A stretch of 64,000 nt of DNA from assembly GCA_035533275.1 (NCBI GenBank), contig DATLUD010000016.1, forward strand, positions 23,265-87,264, in the 5' to 3' direction. Numbering within the stretch: the stretch's first letter is position 1; each line of letters starts with the position of its first letter. This document shows, one piece after another, positions 26,373 through 36,372 of the stretch. The notes beneath the pieces were generated by a model. That model searched no databases and was not told the origin of the DNA. It was given only the letters and a program-made list of their open reading frames with translations. This DNA comes from SCRA01 sp035533275 (GTDB lineage Bacteria > Vulcanimicrobiota > Vulcanimicrobiia > Vulcanimicrobiales > SCRA01). Both the position numbers and the translations under genes were made by a program.

Positions 26373-26383
26373 CGAAAGATAAA
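26368..26383. promoter_or_regulatory. TetR-type operator 2: perfect TTTATC-N4-GATAAA inverted repeat
   Basis: TTTATC GAAA GATAAA, with half-sites identical to operator 1 and a different spacer sequence, which argues for selection on the half-sites. It lies 112 bp upstream of the binding-protein start. Confidence 0.8.
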
Positions 26384-26495
26384 TAGGCGGAACATCGGCT
26401 CGTCATTACGACGCGCTCGTTAAGGTCGCTTCAGTGGTCATCCTCGCTCACGTGGACGCCGAATTACACGAGCGCTTGAATCGAGGAGGCTGGAC
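26384..26495 (+). promoter_or_regulatory. leader of the binding-protein gene with strong ribosome-binding site
   Basis: A 112-bp untranslated leader between operator 2 and the ATG at 26496. GAGGAGG at 26483-26489 is spaced 6 nt from the start, an almost ideal Shine-Dalgarno. No stable attenuator or other element was seen. Confidence 0.6.
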
Positions 26496-27764
26496 ATGCA
26501 CCGTTCGAAACGCTCTAGGGCCGCTCTGGTACGATCACTCTCGCTTGCGGCCATCTTGGCGGTTGGTACCGCGCTCGTCGGGGGATCCCCGGCGCGCGCC
26601 GCCGACCAAACTCCGATCAAGATTGGATTCATCTCGTCTTTGAGCGGCTATCTGGCCGCTCCCGGCAAGTACATGGAGGAAGGCCTCAAGCTCTACCTCC
26701 AGGAGCACGACTACACGATCGCCGGGCGCAAGGTCGTGCTCGACATCGCCGACGACCAAGGGAATCCCTCGGTCGGCCTCACCCAGCTGCGCAGACTCGT
26801 CGAACAGGATCACGTCAACGTGATCTTCGGCCCGCTCTCCGCCGCCGTGGGCTCGGCCATGGCGCCGTATCTCGACTCGCACAAGATTCCCGCGGTCTAC
26901 CCGATCGTCTCGTCCGACGATCTCACCCAGCGCACGCCGGCGACCTACGTCGTGCGGACGGGCTGGACGAGCAGCCAGACCACGCAGCCGCTCGGCGACT
27001 ACGCGTACAAGACGCTGAAGTATCGCAAGGTGGCCACGATCGGCTACGACTTCTCGTTCGGCTGGGAGAGCATCGGCGGCTTCGTCGCCACGTTCCAAGA
27101 CGACGGCGGCAAGGTGGTCAAGCAGATCTGGACGCCGCTCTCCACGACCGACTTCTCGCCGTATCTCTCGGAGATCCCGCGCGACGCCGACGCCGTGATG
27201 TGCAGTTTCTCCGGATCGCTCGCCATCAACTTCATGAAGCAGTACAAGGCGTTCGGCTTGAAGGCCCCGCTGCTCTGTCAGGGCAACGCCACCGACGAGA
27301 GCACGCTCCAAGCCACCGGACCGGCGGCTCTGGGCGTGGTGACGGCGCTGCAGTACAGCGCCGCGCTCGACACGCCGGCGAACAAGAAGTTCGTCGCGGC
27401 GTACACCAAGGCGTACGGACACGGGCCTTCGTACTACGGCGAGGGCACGTACGTCGGAGCGATGGTTCTGGCCGGCGGAATCAACGCGCTGCACGGCAAC
27501 ATCTCGGACGCCGCGGCCTTCGTGAAGGCGATGCGCGGCGTCGACCTGGCCAACGCGCCGCGCGGTCCGATCCACTTCGACTCCTACGGCAATCCGGTGG
27601 AGAACGTCTACATCCGCAAGGTCGAAGAGGTTGACGGCCAGCTCGCGAACGTCGTGATCCAGACGGATCACAACGTCTCGCAGTTCTGGACGTACAACCC
27701 CGCGACGTTCTTGCAGCACCCGGTGTACTCGCGGAGCTATCCGCCGTGCAACGACTGTAAGTAG
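26496..27764 (+). CDS. branched-chain-type ABC solute-binding protein 1
   Basis: A 422-residue periplasmic binding protein of the LivJ/peripla_BP_6 type. The signal peptide ends near residue 35 (SPARA). IKIGFISSLSGYLAAPGKYMEEG is the usual opening lobe, and VEQDHVNVIFGPLSAAVGSAMAP the ligand hinge region. It shares unusual phrases (GWTSSQ, KVVKQIWTPL, DFSPYLSEI, VSQFWTY/F) with the second binding protein at 39266-40555, so the two are paralogues. It is the first gene behind the rightward TetR-type promoter, but its cognate LivFGMH genes are 8 kb downstream on the other strand. Ligand unknown. Confidence 0.88.
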   Translation: MHRSKRSRAALVRSLSLAAILAVGTALVGGSPARAADQTPIKIGFISSLSGYLAAPGKYMEEGLKLYLQEHDYTIAGRKVVLDIADDQGNPSVGLTQLRRLVEQDHVNVIFGPLSAAVGSAMAPYLDSHKIPAVYPIVSSDDLTQRTPATYVVRTGWTSSQTTQPLGDYAYKTLKYRKVATIGYDFSFGWESIGGFVATFQDDGGKVVKQIWTPLSTTDFSPYLSEIPRDADAVMCSFSGSLAINFMKQYKAFGLKAPLLCQGNATDESTLQATGPAALGVVTALQYSAALDTPANKKFVAAYTKAYGHGPSYYGEGTYVGAMVLAGGINALHGNISDAAAFVKAMRGVDLANAPRGPIHFDSYGNPVENVYIRKVEEVDGQLANVVIQTDHNVSQFWTYNPATFLQHPVYSRSYPPCNDCK

Positions 27765-27774
27765 CGGAGTGACG

Positions 27775-28779
27775 ATGCGCGCTATGGTGCTGGAGCGCTT
27801 CGGCGCGCCGCTGCAGCTGCGGGAGCTGCCGGAGCCCGTGCCGGGTCCGGGCGATGCAATCGTACGCGTGCAGGCGTGCGGCGTCTGCGCGAGCGACCTC
27901 AAGATCACCTCGGGGGCGCTCGTCGGGACGCCGCTGCCCCACGTTCCCGGTCACGAGATCGCGGGCGTGGTGGCGGCGGTGGGACCCGGCGTGACGTCGC
28001 CCCGGGTGGGCGACCGGGTGGCTTGCCACTTCTATCTCTCGTGCGGCAACTGCATCAACTGCCGCACGGGCCGCGGTACGGTGTGCCTGGCGCTTGCCGG
28101 GCGCATCGGCTTCGAGATCGACGGGGGCCTCGCGGAGCTGGTCCGCGTGCCGGCGGCGTTGTGCCTCCCCGTTCCCGACGGAGTTCCCCCCGAGGCCGCC
28201 GCCGTCGCGATGGACGCGATCGCTACGCCGTATCACGCGATCGTGACGCGCGGCCGCCTCGCCGCCGGAGAGACGGCAGCCATCGTGGGCGTGGGTGGCC
28301 TGGGCCTCCACGGCGTCGAGATCGCGCGTGCCGTCGGCGCGCGGGTGATCGCCGTCGACGTCGACGAAGGGCGCCTGGCCGTCGCGCGCGAGTTGGGGGC
28401 CGACCTGGCCGTGCGCTTCGATCCCGCGGCGTGGCCGCCCAAGGGCGTGGTCGCGGACTTGGTGCTCGACACGGCGGCCACCGCTCAGACGCTCTTGGGA
28501 GACGTGGCACTGCTGCGTCCCGGCGGACGCCTGGCGCTGGTGGGCTACAAACCCGGCATGGGAGCCGGTTGGGACACCGCGGACCTCGTGCTGAACGAGA
28601 TCACCGTGCTGCCCTCGCGCGCCGCGGGGCGCGACGAATGCGAGCGCGTGCTCGATCTCTTGGCGATGGGGCGCATCCGCGCGGCCATCGACCGGCGGTA
28701 TGCGCTCCAAGACGTGAACCAGGCACTCGACGCCCTGCGCGGGGGCAAGCTCAACGGCCGCGCGGTGGTGACGATCTAG
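27775..28779 (+). CDS. zinc-dependent alcohol dehydrogenase (MDR family)
   Basis: A 334-residue medium-chain dehydrogenase. The catalytic zinc ligands are in GVCASDLK and PGHEIAG. The structural zinc site is the four cysteines of SCGNCINCRTGRGTVC. The NAD(P)-binding motif is GVGGLGLHGVEIARA, followed by the VDVDE acidic residue that favours NAD. A GTG two codons upstream (27769) is possible, but the GGAG ribosome site fits ATG 27775. The gene follows binding protein 1 after a few bases and ends in a 4-bp convergent overlap with the isochorismatase-like gene. It probably oxidises an alcohol intermediate of the catabolic pathway. Confidence 0.88.
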   Translation: MRAMVLERFGAPLQLRELPEPVPGPGDAIVRVQACGVCASDLKITSGALVGTPLPHVPGHEIAGVVAAVGPGVTSPRVGDRVACHFYLSCGNCINCRTGRGTVCLALAGRIGFEIDGGLAELVRVPAALCLPVPDGVPPEAAAVAMDAIATPYHAIVTRGRLAAGETAAIVGVGGLGLHGVEIARAVGARVIAVDVDEGRLAVARELGADLAVRFDPAAWPPKGVVADLVLDTAATAQTLLGDVALLRPGGRLALVGYKPGMGAGWDTADLVLNEITVLPSRAAGRDECERVLDLLAMGRIRAAIDRRYALQDVNQALDALRGGKLNGRAVVTI

Positions 28780-29408
28780 CCGTGAGCGACCGGACCCAGC
28801 TCGGCTTCGAGCTCTTCCCAGCGCAGGACCCGCCCCAGGCAGACCTGCATGAGCTTCAGCGCCATCGCGTGCGCCTCGGGACCGTCCATCGTCTCGACGC
28901 ACTCCTCGAGCAGCACCAGCTCGAGATCGCGGTTGACGATCTCGAAGGCGTTGCACAGCACGCAGCTGTTCGTGTTGATGCCGGCCAAGAGCACCGTGCG
29001 CGCGCCGTGGTCGCGCAGCACGAATTCCAGGTCGGTGTGCAGAAAGGCGCTGTAGCGCTTCTTGGTGTTCACCACCACGTCGCCGGGCCGGTAGAGCTCG
29101 GGGACGATCTGCGTGCCCGGCGAGCCCTCCATGTTGTGCTCGGCGCTGCGCGCCCGCGTGCCCGAGCGCTTGGATGCCCAGAACGGGTTGCTCTCGGCCT
29201 CGGACGGGCGGCGGTAGATGGTGACCACGTGCACCACGGGAATCCCGGCGGCCCGGGCACGATCGAAGATACGCGCGCTGCGTTCGACGACGGCGCGGGC
29301 GCGATCGGCGGCTACCGGCATGGTCGCAATCGCGGGGTCCAGATGACCCCGATGCATGTCGATCGCGACGAGAATGGGGCGTTCGAGCTTACGTTCAATC
29401 GCGGTCAT
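28776..29408 (-). CDS. isochorismatase-family cysteine hydrolase
   Basis: A 210-residue hydrolase with the family triad: Asp in VAIDMHRGHLD, Lys in NTKKRYSAF and Cys in INTNSCVLCNA. The cis-peptide region next to LLAGINTN is typical. Such enzymes hydrolyse amides or enol ethers (nicotinamidase, N-carbamoylsarcosine amidase, maleamate amidohydrolase). It lies in the middle of the rightward operon but on the opposite strand, so it must be read from its own promoter in the 42-bp gap before the amidohydrolase. An amide-cleaving step in the pathway is the natural inference. Confidence 0.85.
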   Translation of the reverse strand: MTAIERKLERPILVAIDMHRGHLDPAIATMPVAADRARAVVERSARIFDRARAAGIPVVHVVTIYRRPSEAESNPFWASKRSGTRARSAEHNMEGSPGTQIVPELYRPGDVVVNTKKRYSAFLHTDLEFVLRDHGARTVLLAGINTNSCVLCNAFEIVNRDLELVLLEECVETMDGPEAHAMALKLMQVCLGRVLRWEELEAELGPVAHG

Positions 29409-29450
29409 GATAGCGGAGGCCTACGACGTCATGTGTGAGAAACCCTAGCC

Positions 29451-30455
29451 ATGTCGTGTATTGACGTTCATGCTCATCTCATCCCCGGTTCGGTTGTCGA
29501 ACGGCTCTTGAAGGATGGTGCCGCGCGCACCAACGACGCCGGCAACATGATCTACCTTCCGCCGTCGGTCAGCGGCGTGCGCGAGGCGATGGCCACGCCG
29601 TTCACGCCGGCGCTGCGCGACATCGACGTTCGCCTCGCCGCCAACGACAAGAACGGCATCGACCGCCAGATCATCTCCGTGCCGCCGTTCTACTTCGGCT
29701 ACCGGCAGAGCCCCGAGGCTGGCCGCGCGTACGCGCGCGCCGCCAACGACGATCTCGCCAAGGCGGTGGCCGTCCATCCCGACCGCTTCTACGCGTTCGC
29801 GACCGTGGCGCTGCAGGATCCGCCCGCCGCCGTGCGCGAGCTGGAGCGCTGCATGGGGGAGCTCGGCTTCGTGGGCGTGGAGATCGGATCGAACATCGCC
29901 GGCACCGAGCTCGACGATCCCTCGCTCGAGCCGTTCTGGGCGACCTGCGTGCGCCTGGGCGCGCTCATCTTCATCCACCCGCATCACGTGGTGGGCGGCG
30001 ACCGGCTCGGCGCCTACTACCTCTCGAACTTCTTCGGAAACCCCAGCGACACGGCGCTGGGCGCCGCGCGGCTGATCTTCGGCGGCGTGCTGGAGCGCCA
30101 CGATCTCAAGATCGTGCTGGCCCACGCCGGCGGCGCGCTGCCGCAGCTGATCGGACGCTGGGATCACGGCTGGAGCGTGCGTCCGGAGGCCAAGTCGCTG
30201 CCGAAGCCGCCAAGCACGTACTTCAAGCGGCTCTACTTCGACACCATCGCGCACGACGACGTGATCCTCACGGACTTGATCCACCGAGTCGGCGCCGGGC
30301 ACGTGGTCGTCGGCACGGACGCGCCGTATGACATGGGCATTCCCGACCCGCGCGCTCTGCTGGCGCGGCTGCCGATCGACGAGCGGGAGCGCGAGGCGAT
30401 CCTGGGGGGGAACGTCGCGCCGCTGCTGCATCTCGAGGCCGCGCGCGGAGGGTAG
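29451..30455 (+). CDS. amidohydrolase-2 family metal-dependent hydrolase or decarboxylase (ACMSD-like)
   Basis: A 334-residue TIM-barrel protein. Metal ligands can be seen as DVHAH (first strand), IHPHH (middle), LAHAGG and GTDAPYDMG (last-strand aspartate). This set is that of the amidohydrolase-2 group, which includes 2-amino-3-carboxymuconate-6-semialdehyde decarboxylase and related ring-cleavage decarboxylases. The aldehyde dehydrogenase follows 7 bp downstream, the classical partner order in semialdehyde pathways. Reaction could be decarboxylation or hydrolysis. Confidence 0.83.
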   Translation: MSCIDVHAHLIPGSVVERLLKDGAARTNDAGNMIYLPPSVSGVREAMATPFTPALRDIDVRLAANDKNGIDRQIISVPPFYFGYRQSPEAGRAYARAANDDLAKAVAVHPDRFYAFATVALQDPPAAVRELERCMGELGFVGVEIGSNIAGTELDDPSLEPFWATCVRLGALIFIHPHHVVGGDRLGAYYLSNFFGNPSDTALGAARLIFGGVLERHDLKIVLAHAGGALPQLIGRWDHGWSVRPEAKSLPKPPSTYFKRLYFDTIAHDDVILTDLIHRVGAGHVVVGTDAPYDMGIPDPRALLARLPIDEREREAILGGNVAPLLHLEAARGG

Positions 30456-30462
30456 AAACGTC

Positions 30463-31971
30463 ATGAAGATCGCAGGAGAGCTCGAGGTCCATCGTCACTT
30501 CATCGACGGTGTCTCCTCGCCCAGCGCCAATGGCGAGACGTACGATCTCGTCGACCCGGGAACGGGCGAGGTGGCCGGAAAGGCCGCCCGCGGCGACGCC
30601 AACGACGTCGACCGCGCCATCGCCGCGGCGCGCCGGGCGTTCCAGGACGGACGCTGGTCGCAGCTGGGGGTGGTGCGGCGCGCGCGCATCCTCAACGCCT
30701 TCGCCGACGCCATCGAGGCGGCGCTGCCGCGCTTGGCCGAGGTGGAGACGCGCTACACGGGGCGTCCCATCCGCGAGATGCGCGCGCAGCTCTCGCGTCT
30801 GCCGGAGTGGTATCGCTACTTCTCGGCGGTCGCGCGCTCGTCGGACGACATCGTGACGCCGTTCGAGGGCCCCTACCACAACTACGTGCGGCGCATTCCC
30901 ATCGGCGTCGTCGCGCAGGTGACGCCGTGGAACCATCCGCTGCTGATCCTGGCCAAGAAGCTGGCGCCGGCCCTGGCCGCGGGCAACTGCGTGGTCGTCA
31001 AGCCCTCGGAGCTCACCCCGGTCACCACGCTGATGCTCGCGCAGATCGCCAAGGATGCCGGCGTGCCCGACGGCGTGATGAACGTGGTGACAGGCTTCGG
31101 CCCCGAAGCGGGAGCCGCGCTCTCGTACTCCAAGGGCATCGACAAGCTCGACCTCACCGGCGGAACGGAGACGGGGCGCGCCGTGGCGCAGGCCGCGGGC
31201 GCCAACCTCATCCGCTGCTCGTGCGAGCTGGGCGGCAAGGCGCCGATGCTCGTCCTGCCCGACGCCGATCTCGACGCGACGGCGGCCGGAGCGGTCTTCG
31301 CGGCGTTCATCGCCGCCGGCCAGACCTGCATCGCGGGGACGCGCATCCTGGTGCAGGAGCAGATGGTCGAGCCCTTCCTTCAGCGCTTTCTCCCGCGCGT
31401 GCGCTCGCTGCGTCTGGGCCTGCCTCAAGCGGTGGAGACGCAGCTGGGCCCGCTGGTCGCGGCGCGCCAACTGGCGCGCACGGAGGAGTACGTCGCCATC
31501 GCCCTCTCCGAGGGCGCGACGGTCGCCTGCGGCGGCAAGCGTCCCGACGATCCGAAGCTCGCGGGCGGCTTCTACTACGAGCCCACGGTGCTCACGGGCG
31601 TCACCAACGGCATGCGCGTGGCGCAGGACGAGATCTTTGGGCCCGTGACCTGCGTGATCGCCTATCGCGACGAAGACCACGCGGTGGCCATCGCGAACGA
31701 CATCCGCTATGGACTGGGCGCCTCGGTGTGGACCGCCGACGCCGCCCGCGGCATGCGCGTGGCCCATCGTCTGGACTGCGGCATCGTGTGGATCAACGAT
31801 CATCACCGGATCGATCCGTCTTCGGTGTGGGGCGGCTTCAAAGCGTCGGGGATCGGCCACGAGAACGGCCACGAGGCTTACCGCGAGTACACCAAGACGC
31901 AGAGCGTCGTGGTCAACCTCGGCAAGCCCCCCGACTGGTACGGCACTACCGACGTCGTCCGCCTGAGTTGA
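30463..31971 (+). CDS. NAD(P)-dependent aldehyde dehydrogenase
   Basis: A 502-residue aldehyde dehydrogenase of normal length. VTPWNHP positions the cofactor site, CELGGKAPM holds the catalytic glutamate and GQTCIAGTRI the nucleophilic cysteine. EIFGPVTCVI is the conserved C-terminal motif. The ATG at 30463 follows the amidohydrolase stop by 7 bp. Together with the alcohol dehydrogenase and the amidohydrolase it forms an oxidation module, most likely for a hydroxymuconic- or amine-derived semialdehyde; the exact substrate is not shown. Confidence 0.9.
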   Translation: MKIAGELEVHRHFIDGVSSPSANGETYDLVDPGTGEVAGKAARGDANDVDRAIAAARRAFQDGRWSQLGVVRRARILNAFADAIEAALPRLAEVETRYTGRPIREMRAQLSRLPEWYRYFSAVARSSDDIVTPFEGPYHNYVRRIPIGVVAQVTPWNHPLLILAKKLAPALAAGNCVVVKPSELTPVTTLMLAQIAKDAGVPDGVMNVVTGFGPEAGAALSYSKGIDKLDLTGGTETGRAVAQAAGANLIRCSCELGGKAPMLVLPDADLDATAAGAVFAAFIAAGQTCIAGTRILVQEQMVEPFLQRFLPRVRSLRLGLPQAVETQLGPLVAARQLARTEEYVAIALSEGATVACGGKRPDDPKLAGGFYYEPTVLTGVTNGMRVAQDEIFGPVTCVIAYRDEDHAVAIANDIRYGLGASVWTADAARGMRVAHRLDCGIVWINDHHRIDPSSVWGGFKASGIGHENGHEAYREYTKTQSVVVNLGKPPDWYGTTDVVRLS

Positions 31972-31997
31972 CTTCCGGCGGGCCTGCAAGGAGCTCG

Positions 31998-33740
31998 ATG
32001 ATGCAAGAGACGAGCGAGATCCGCGACGGCATGCGGATCGACTGGGACGTTCCCATCGCCATGGACGACGGCGTCGTGCTGCGGGCCGACGTCTTCCGCC
32101 CCGCTGCGGAGGGCCGCTACCCGGTCATCCTCTCCTACGGCCCCTACGGGAAGTGGCTCGTCTTCCAAGACGGTTACGTGACCGCTTGGGAGAAGATGGT
32201 GACCAACTATCCCGACGTCGCCATGGGCTCGAGCAACCGCTACCAGAGCTGGGAGATCGTGGACCCCGAGAAGTGGGTGCCCGACGGCTACGCGTGCCTG
32301 CGCGTCGACTCGCGCGGCGCCGGGCGCTCCCCGGGCTTCATCGAATGCTGGTCGCCCCGCGAGACGCGGGATATCCACGACTGCGTGGAGTGGGCCGCCG
32401 CCCAGGCGTGGAGCAGCGGCAAGGTGGGGATCAGCGGCATCTCCTACTACGCCATGAACCAGTGGCACGTGGCCTCGGACCCGCCGCCTCACCTCACCGC
32501 GATGTGCGCGTGGGAGGGCGCGGCGGACTTCTACCGTGATCTCAGCCACCACGGCGGCATCTTCTGCACGTTCGCGCCCAACTGGTACGACATGCAGGTC
32601 AAGTCCGTCCAGCACGGCCTGGGGACGCGCGGCTACCGCAGCGGGATGACGGGCGGCTGGGTCTCCGGTCCGCCGACGCTGACCTCCGAGGAGCTGGCGG
32701 CGAACCGCGCCGACCTGGGCGGCGACATGCGCAAACACGTGCTCGACGACGACTACTGGCGCGGGCGCTCCGCCGATTGGTCGAAGGTGACCGTGCCCTT
32801 CCTCTCCGCGGGGAACTGGGGCGGACAAGGGCTCCATCCGCGCGGCAACACCGAGGCGTTCATGCGGGCCGCCTCGCCGCAGAAGTGGCTCGAGATGCAC
32901 GGCGGCGAGCACTGGACCTCGTTCTACACCGACTACGGCATCGCGCTCCAAAAGCGGTTCTTCGGCCACTTTCTCAAGGGCGAGGACACCGGCTGGGGCG
33001 AGCAGCCGCGCGTCTTGCTGCAAGTGCGTCACGTGGACCGCTTCGTCGAGCGCGCCGAAGAGGATTGGCCGATCCCGCGCACGCGGTGGGAGCGCCTCTA
33101 CCTCCGCCCCGACGCGTTGGCGCTCGAGACGCGGCCGCCCGCCGAGGGCTCCACGGTCTCGTTCAACGCGCTTGGCGACGGCGTCACCTTCCTGACCACG
33201 CCCTTCGAGTCGGAGACCGAGATCACGGGGCCCCTGGCGGCGAAGCTCTGGGTCTCCTCTTCCACCACCGACGCCGACCTGTTTCTCGTGGTGCGCATCT
33301 TCTCGCCGGACTTCCGGGAGGTCGTCTACCAAGGCGCCCTCGATCCGCATACGCCGGTGGCGCAAGGCTGGCTGCGCGCCTCGCACCGCAAGCTCGACCC
33401 GGCCCTCTCGCTGCCCTATCGCCCCTACCATACGCACGACGAGCTCCAACCGCTCAAGCCGCGCGAGCCGGTGGAGGTGGACGTCGAGATCTGGCCCACC
33501 TGCATCGTGATCCCGGCGGGGTACCGCCTGGGCCTCAGCGTGCGGGGACGCGACTACGTCTATCCCGGCGGCAGCGGCGGCCGGCTCTCCAACATGAAGA
33601 ACGAGTTCACGGGCGTCGGTCCGTTCCTTCATGACGATCCCGTCGACCGTCCCGCCGCCGTGTATGGCGGAACCACGACGATCCACGTGGGCCCGGGACA
33701 CGAAGCCTACCTGCTGGTACCGGTGATTCCGACGAAATGA
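31998..33740 (+). CDS. CocE/NonD-type alpha/beta hydrolase
   Basis: A 580-residue hydrolase. The nucleophile is the serine of GISGISYYAMNQW. DSRGAGRS precedes it, as in CocE and X-prolyl dipeptidyl peptidase families. The C-terminal half is the jelly-roll domain with ITGPLAAKLWVSSSTTDADLFLVVR. Two ATG codons are adjacent (31998 and 32001); AAGGAG is positioned for either. Families of this type hydrolyse esters and amides such as cocaine or beta-lactam precursors. It is coupled to the following LVIVD gene (ATGA). Substrate unknown. Confidence 0.88.
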   Translation: MMQETSEIRDGMRIDWDVPIAMDDGVVLRADVFRPAAEGRYPVILSYGPYGKWLVFQDGYVTAWEKMVTNYPDVAMGSSNRYQSWEIVDPEKWVPDGYACLRVDSRGAGRSPGFIECWSPRETRDIHDCVEWAAAQAWSSGKVGISGISYYAMNQWHVASDPPPHLTAMCAWEGAADFYRDLSHHGGIFCTFAPNWYDMQVKSVQHGLGTRGYRSGMTGGWVSGPPTLTSEELAANRADLGGDMRKHVLDDDYWRGRSADWSKVTVPFLSAGNWGGQGLHPRGNTEAFMRAASPQKWLEMHGGEHWTSFYTDYGIALQKRFFGHFLKGEDTGWGEQPRVLLQVRHVDRFVERAEEDWPIPRTRWERLYLRPDALALETRPPAEGSTVSFNALGDGVTFLTTPFESETEITGPLAAKLWVSSSTTDADLFLVVRIFSPDFREVVYQGALDPHTPVAQGWLRASHRKLDPALSLPYRPYHTHDELQPLKPREPVEVDVEIWPTCIVIPAGYRLGLSVRGRDYVYPGGSGGRLSNMKNEFTGVGPFLHDDPVDRPAAVYGGTTTIHVGPGHEAYLLVPVIPTK

Positions 33741-34858
33741 CGCAGCGCCTCACGCCCATCGCCACCATCGATCTCCCCGGACGCGGCGGGGCGATGCAGT
33801 TGATCGCCCGGGACGGCTACCTCTACGCCGGGCACCTCTCTCCCGGCGGCGGAACCTCCGTGGTCGACGTGCGCGACCCGGCGCATCCGCGCGTGCTCGA
33901 CGGCCTGGCCGGCTCGCCGGGAGCCTTCTCGCCGAAGGTTCAAGTGGCCGACGGTCTGCTCGTGGTCAACTACGAGCGGCGCACGGTGGACGCCGAGCGC
34001 TGCGGCGTCGCGGTCTTCGATCTGGACGACCCCGCGCATCCGCGCGAGATCGCCTACCTGCCGACAAGCGGCCGCGGCATCCACCGCCTCTGGTACGACG
34101 GCGGACGCTACGCCTATCTCTCGGGGACGGCCGAAGGCTACGTGGGACACATCCTGCAAATCGTGGATCTGCAGGACGTGCGCAAGCCGGAGATCGTCGG
34201 ACGGTGGTGGGTCCCCGGCTCGTGGGCGGCCGGCGGCGAGCAGAACCAAGCGCCTCCGCCGCTGGGCTACTACCTGCACCACGCGATCGCGCACGGCGAC
34301 CGCGCCTACGTGGGATGCTGGGACTACGGCCTGGTCATCCTCGACGTGAGCGACCGCACCGCGCCGCGCATGGTGAGCCACGTGGGACCGTGGGCGCCCA
34401 ACGACGGCGGCAACACGCACACCGCCCTGCCGCTGATCGACCGCGGTCTGCTGGTGGTCACCGACGAGTCGACGGCCGATCTCGGCAAGGAGGCGCCCAA
34501 GCACGTGCGCGTCTTCGACGTCGGCGACGAGACGGCGCCGCGCGAGCTCTCGCGCTTCCCCGTGCCGGCCGGCGACTTCCGCACGCGCGGCGGCCGCTTC
34601 GGCCCGCACAACCTGCACGAGAACCGGCGCGGATCGTTCCAGAGCGACCGCACGCTCTTCGTCACCTACTTCAACGCGGGGGTGCGCATGGTCGACATCT
34701 CCGACCCCGCGCAGCCGGCGGAGCTGGCCTCGTTCGTGCCCGAGGCACCTCCGGGACAGGCCGCCGCCCAGGTCAACGACATCTTCGTCGACCGCAACGG
34801 CATCGTCTACGCGAGCGACCGCGGCTTCGGCCGGGTCTACGTGCTCGAGGCGCGCTGA
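33737..34858 (+). CDS. LVIVD-repeat beta-propeller protein
   Basis: A 373-residue protein made of repeated strands of the LVIVD type (TSVVDVRDPAHPRVLDG, GVAVFDLDDPAHPREIA, LVILDVSDRTAPRMVS, VRMVDISDPAQPAELAS), which build a seven-bladed-like propeller. No signal peptide is visible, so it is probably cytosolic. The start overlaps the CocE stop. Propeller proteins of this kind occur beside catabolic hydrolases, sometimes as lactonases or binding partners; no catalytic residues can be assigned here. Confidence 0.75.
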   Translation: MTQRLTPIATIDLPGRGGAMQLIARDGYLYAGHLSPGGGTSVVDVRDPAHPRVLDGLAGSPGAFSPKVQVADGLLVVNYERRTVDAERCGVAVFDLDDPAHPREIAYLPTSGRGIHRLWYDGGRYAYLSGTAEGYVGHILQIVDLQDVRKPEIVGRWWVPGSWAAGGEQNQAPPPLGYYLHHAIAHGDRAYVGCWDYGLVILDVSDRTAPRMVSHVGPWAPNDGGNTHTALPLIDRGLLVVTDESTADLGKEAPKHVRVFDVGDETAPRELSRFPVPAGDFRTRGGRFGPHNLHENRRGSFQSDRTLFVTYFNAGVRMVDISDPAQPAELASFVPEAPPGQAAAQVNDIFVDRNGIVYASDRGFGRVYVLEAR

Positions 34859-34864
34859 AGACGA

Positions 34865-34883
34865 GGGAGGGCTTTGCCCTCCC
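34865..34883. terminator. convergent hairpin between LVIVD and livF genes
   Basis: GGGAGGGC, loop TTT, GCCCTCCC: a perfect 8-bp stem in the 24-bp gap between two convergent genes. It lacks a strong U tract on either strand, so it is a possible bidirectional terminator. Confidence 0.5.
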
Positions 34884-35586
34884 TACACGCCCAGGTAGTC
34901 GGCGCGCACGCGCTCGTTCTGCGCCAGATCGTTGGGGGGACCGTGGTAGACCACGGTCCCTTTGCTGATCACGTAGGTGGTGTCGGCCATCGAGAGCGCC
35001 AGCGGCAGGTTCTGCTCCACCAGCAGCACCGCGATTCCGGTGGCCTTGAGCTCCGCCAGCTTCTCGTGGATCATGCGCACGATCATCGGCGCCAGACCCT
35101 CCGAGGGCTCGTCCATGAGCAAGAGGATGGGATTGGACATCAGCGCGCGCCCCACGGCCACCATCTGCTGCTCGCCGCCGCTGAGCTGGGAGCCGTAGTG
35201 GTGGCTGCGCTCCCTCAGGCGGGGCATGAAGTCGTAGACCGATTCCAGGTTCCAGCGGCCGCCGTTGCCGCCGCGGGCCCCGATGAGCAGGTTCTCCTCG
35301 ACGGTGAGCGAGGGGAAGACGCGCCGGCCTTGCGGCACGAGGCCGATCCCCTGCTGCGCGATGAGGTGCGGAGGCATGCGCTGGAGCTCGATGCCGCGGA
35401 AGCGCACCTTGCCCTTTGCCGGCGGGCTGAAGCCGATGATGGAGCGGATGGTCGTGGTCTTGCCCACGCCGTTGCGCCCCAGCAGCGCGGTCACCGTGCC
35501 CGGCTCGACCTGCAGGGAGACGCCCTGGAGAATGTGCTTGTCCCCGTAGTACGTGTGGATGTCCTCGACCTCGAGGAGCATTGAGC

Positions 35587-35590
<4 letters not shown>
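34883..35590 (-). CDS. livF: branched-chain-type ABC transporter ATP-binding protein LivF
   Basis: A 235-residue ATPase. Walker A is GRNGVGKTT, the signature LSGGEQQ and Walker B LLLMDEPSEGL, with the H-loop region VLLVEQN. EGLAP and MADTTYVISKG are typical of LivF. The ATG at 35590 overlaps the livG stop (ATGA). Transcription order on the minus strand is livH-livM-livG-livF. It energises import of the ligand bound by one or both nearby binding proteins. Confidence 0.92.
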
Positions 35591-36368
<778 letters not shown>

Positions 36369-36372
<4 letters not shown>

